Source: Opitutaceae bacterium
GTDB lineage: Bacteria; Verrucomicrobiota; Verrucomicrobiae; Opitutales; Opitutaceae
Assembly (NCBI GenBank): GCA_031266495.1
Contig: JAISAX010000244.1
Location: forward strand, 1-6,978
Direction of reading: 5' to 3'
DNA: 6,978 nucleotides
Part shown: in pieces, positions 5,084-6,978 of the stretch
Layout of the letters: each line of letters opens with the position of its first letter
Numbering within the stretch: the first letter of the stretch is position 1
Made by a program: the position numbers and the translations under genes
The notes under the pieces: generated by a model
The model's database searches: none
Seen by the model: only the letters and a program-made list of their open reading frames with translations
What the model was told of the DNA's origin: nothing

Positions 5084-6324
5084 CCGCCGACACCGCCACT
5101 GCACCAATCAACCTCTACGATCTCACCCGCCCGGAACTCCGGACGCGGGTAGAGTCGTGGGGGATCAGCCCGGTGCATGCCGCGCGACTCTGGTCGTACC
5201 TCTACCTCGAAGGCGCGGACAACCTTGCCGCCATGCCCGACCTGCCGGCGCGACTGCGCGCGCGCCTGGAAACGGAAACCACCATTGGCCGCCTTGCCGT
5301 TGCCCGCGAAACGCATTCCTCCGACGGATTTGCCCGAAAATACCTGCTTGCCCTGCGCGACGGACGCGAGATCGAGACCGTGCTCATGCGCTACACCGGA
5401 CGCGTGACGGCGTGCGCAAGTTCGCAAGTCGGCTGCGCGATGGGCTGCGTATTTTGCGCCACCGGCCAGATGGGCTACACGCGCCACCTCACTGCCGGCG
5501 AGATCGTCGCGCAAGCCATGCACGTGGACCGCGTGCTCCGCGCAACCGCAACCGTAACCGCCGCCTTCTCCTCCTCCTCTGCCTCTTCTGCCGCCGCTGC
5601 CGCGTTTTCCGCCCGCGGTGAATCCCCCCCGCTTGCCGAGCCGGACAACGCCTCCCCGCACCATCGTCACGAACGCCTCCGCAACATCGTGCTCATGGGC
5701 ATGGGCGAACCGCTTCACAATTACGACGCCGTCATGCGCGCCCTCGACATCCTGCGCGACGGCAACGGCCTCGCCCTCGGCGCGCGCAAGATCACCCTGT
5801 CCACGGTTGGCGTCGTGCCTGGCATCATTCGCCTCGCCGACGAAAACCGTCCCATCCACCTCGCCGTATCCCTGCACGGCGCGACGCAGGAGGAACGCGC
5901 CGCGCTCGTCCCCGCCGCCCGCGCCTGGCCGCTCGACGCGCTGATGGAAGCCTGCCGTTACTACGTCGAAAAACAGCAACGCCGCATTTTTTTCGAATGG
6001 ACGCTGATCGAGGGTAAAAACGACGGCCCCGACCAGGCGCACGCCGTGGGCCGGCTGCTGCGCGGGTTGCGGGCGCAGGTGAACCTCATCCCGCTGAATC
6101 CGACAACCGGATACGCCGGCGAGCCGGCGCGCGCCTGGGTGGCCAAGCGTTTCCAGACCGTGCTTGCGGACTACGGACTGCCGAGCACCATCCGCCAGCG
6201 TCGCGGCATCGACATCGGCGCCGGCTGCGGTCAACTGGCGACGGAATCGAGGCGAGGCGCGGGCGTCTCGTCCGCATCCGACGTGGCACGGGCATCCTTG
6301 CCCGTGGCCCCCGAGGGAAAGTAG
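5080..6324 (+). CDS. rlmN: 23S rRNA (A2503)-C2 / tRNA (A37)-C2 methyltransferase
   Basis: This radical SAM enzyme adds a C2 methyl to A2503 of 23S rRNA and to A37 of certain tRNAs. The 414 residues hold the whole core. CASSQVGC at 112-119 supplies the resolving cysteine (C112). C119-x3-C123-x2-C126 binds the 4Fe-4S cluster. Next come GMGEPLHNYD (207-216), ITLSTVGVVPG (238-248), LAVSLHGA (261-268), and DIGAGCGQL (378-386) with C383 as the methyl-carrying cysteine. Between the cluster domain and GMGE there is a low-complexity insert (about 155-197) that includes SSSSASSAAAAA, not found in the E. coli enzyme. Beyond CGQL the usual conserved C-terminal tail is replaced by about 28 residues encoded by a palindromic repeat. 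ATG 5080 fits where homology begins. A GTG at 5017 in the same frame gives an unlikely extension. It is the second gene after prmA and probably cotranscribed with it. Confidence 0.96.
   Translation: MTADTATAPINLYDLTRPELRTRVESWGISPVHAARLWSYLYLEGADNLAAMPDLPARLRARLETETTIGRLAVARETHSSDGFARKYLLALRDGREIETVLMRYTGRVTACASSQVGCAMGCVFCATGQMGYTRHLTAGEIVAQAMHVDRVLRATATVTAAFSSSSASSAAAAAFSARGESPPLAEPDNASPHHRHERLRNIVLMGMGEPLHNYDAVMRALDILRDGNGLALGARKITLSTVGVVPGIIRLADENRPIHLAVSLHGATQEERAALVPAARAWPLDALMEACRYYVEKQQRRIFFEWTLIEGKNDGPDQAHAVGRLLRGLRAQVNLIPLNPTTGYAGEPARAWVAKRFQTVLADYGLPSTIRQRRGIDIGAGCGQLATESRRGAGVSSASDVARASLPVAPEGK
6253..6309. repeat. Palindromic repeat forming the rlmN 3' end
   Basis: Two hairpins lie back to back inside the last codons of rlmN: CGAGGCGC/GCGTCTCG (6253-6260/6263-6270, one G-T pair), and CACGGGCA/TGCCCGTG (6287-6294/6299-6306, exact, loop TCCT). 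The minus strand reads GHGQGCPCH...GRDARAS, close to the 'HGRDARAT' phrases I recall as translations of a dispersed palindromic repeat in Verrucomicrobia and Planctomycetes. It therefore looks like a repeat that entered or replaced the 3' end of the gene. Confidence 0.6.
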
Positions 6325-6337
6325 CGGTTCTCGATCA

Positions 6338-6360
6338 GGTTGCCGGTTGACGCGGCAACC
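6338..6360 (+). terminator. Hairpin after rlmN (weak terminator candidate)
   Basis: GGTTGCCG (6338-6345) and CGGCAACC (6353-6360) form a perfect 8-bp stem with a 7-nt loop, 13 nt after the rlmN stop. No U-tract follows (CAAGAGATGAAAAG), so it would not be a classical intrinsic terminator. It may protect the 3' end of the transcript or act with the hairpins just upstream. Confidence 0.45.
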
Positions 6361-6449
6361 CAAGAGATGAAAAGCAAAACCGCTTACAGTAAAATATGAA
6401 TAATATCAAAAAAATGATATAATGACGCCATTTCTGTATATAACTGATG
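6361..6449. other. AT-rich junction between rlmN and the IS remnant
   Basis: The composition drops abruptly from GC-rich to AT-rich. ATATCA/TGATAT (6403-6408/6415-6420) makes a small stem with an A6 loop, and a perfect TATAAT lies at 6418-6423 on the plus strand without a convincing -35. No gene is seen. The sharp change suggests imported DNA or flank belonging to the insertion sequence. Confidence 0.5.
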
Positions 6450-6457
6450 TTACGCAG
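6432..6457 (-). mobile_element. Probable terminal region of the IS element
   Basis: Read on the minus strand, the transposase stop codon sits inside TGCGTAACATCAGTTATATA. Stops placed within or beside the terminal repeat are common in this IS group, and a GCGTAACATCAG-like end is familiar to me from such elements, but the partner repeat lies outside the window so this cannot be confirmed. The exact boundary and any target duplication are undetermined. Confidence 0.35.
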
Positions 6458-6978
6458 AAGCCCAAGAATGGAGGTATTGGAGGGCATGAGCGGAGGATTT
6501 GATGAGCAGTTTTGATTTTAGGGCGAAGTGATTGATATGATATTTAATCTTGACGCATTCCAGTTTAAACACAGCATATATAGACATAAACACATAATTG
6601 CTCCGCGTGCGCATGCGCCGGGTTGGTGACTTTGACAATGCGGTATTCGATTTTAATGATTTGTGGAATTCTTCTACTTTCCATCGTTTTTGATAGATCG
6701 TTGTGATTTGCTCGCCGTTTATTGTCAGATCACTGCATACTCGCACAAAACCAGCTATCAAATAACACGTAGCGAAACTCAAGCTGGTTCCGAATGCACG
6801 TCTCAAACATGGCCCGCAAGTGCTCATTCTTGCTTACCTCACTTCCGCGCTTCAGCTGTCCCTCTTTTTCATCATAATATACCTCCTCTTTCTTTATAAT
6901 GTCGAAAGCCACCGGAATTGACACATCATGGCTGACATAAAGCGCATTGAGCAGATTGATCCCTTTGACTGCCCTGTT
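6450..6978 (-). pseudogene. IS4-family transposase remnant, deleted and frameshifted
   Basis: This is a broken DDE transposase, running off the right edge at its N-terminal side. From 6978 down to about 6745 one frame reads NRAVKGINLLNALYVSHDV, then SIPVAFDIIKK, VSKNEHLRAMFE, and RYVLFDSWF, where the D is the second catalytic aspartate; it stops at 6730. From about 6742 down to 6450 a second frame carries the C-terminal part: VCSDLTINGEQITTIYQKRW, VEEFHKSLKS, and SIYAVFKLEC. It contains Y-x2-R-x3-E-x6-K (Y, R, E and K in YQKRWKVEEFHKSLK), the IS4-family signature with the catalytic glutamate. From memory of intact relatives, some 70-80 residues normally separate DSWF from CSDLT. Here they are adjacent, so an internal deletion joined the two pieces out of frame near 6738-6750. 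The AT-rich composition differs from the host genes. It cannot encode an active transposase. Confidence 0.9.

Noticed and set aside
5011..6363. 450-codon minus-strand open frame opposite rlmN
   Set aside because: Antisense shadow of a clear rlmN, full of glycine- and arginine-rich low-complexity sequence and repeat-derived fragments.
6663..6899. 78-codon plus-strand open frame in the AT-rich region
   Set aside because: It is antisense to recognisable transposase sequence and has no features of its own.

Overview
The window looks like chromosomal DNA from a GC-rich member of the Verrucomicrobiota, most likely Opitutaceae. This is an inference from three things: a secreted protein with a PEP-CTERM-type tail, a divergent LacI-family regulator of a style I associate with that group, and palindromic intergenic repeats whose spurious translations I recall from Verrucomicrobia, Planctomycetes and Lentisphaerae. 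No 16S or other taxonomic marker is present.

Layout. Positions 1-154 are non-coding and dominated by a C30/G16/C7 homopolymer palindrome. A minus-strand gene (155-952) encodes an exported, probably cell-surface-sorted beta-rich protein. It is divergent from a plus-strand LacI-family regulator (1059-2132), and the roughly 100 bp between them must hold both promoters. The regulator converges on argG (2198-3424, minus strand; argininosuccinate synthase), with a hairpin terminator in the 65-bp gap. A non-coding stretch of about 600 bp (3425-4028) separates argG from the divergent plus-strand genes. It is packed with two large nested inverted repeats, a 7-bp tandem repeat, a near-perfect operator-like palindrome and a G8...C16 homopolymer pair.

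Next comes a two-gene translation-modification cluster: prmA (4029-4997; methylates ribosomal protein L11) and rlmN (5080-6324; radical SAM methylase of 23S rRNA A2503 and of tRNA). Between them lies a 27-codon open frame with six consecutive prolines. It has a good ribosome binding site, and its stop codon overlaps the rlmN ATG. After rlmN there are hairpins, then the composition becomes AT-rich and a decayed IS4-family transposase (minus strand, internal deletion plus frameshift) runs off the right edge.

Biologically the window is mostly housekeeping: arginine biosynthesis, and ribosome and tRNA methylation. There is also one regulator/surface-protein pair. The unusual layer is simple-sequence DNA. 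Long G/C homopolymers occur between genes, in-frame microsatellite-like expansions lengthen both PrmA and RlmN relative to their families, and the rlmN 3' end seems to be built from a dispersed palindromic repeat. I see no convincing new defence or mobile system. The most testable novel idea is the polyproline leader frame coupled to rlmN.
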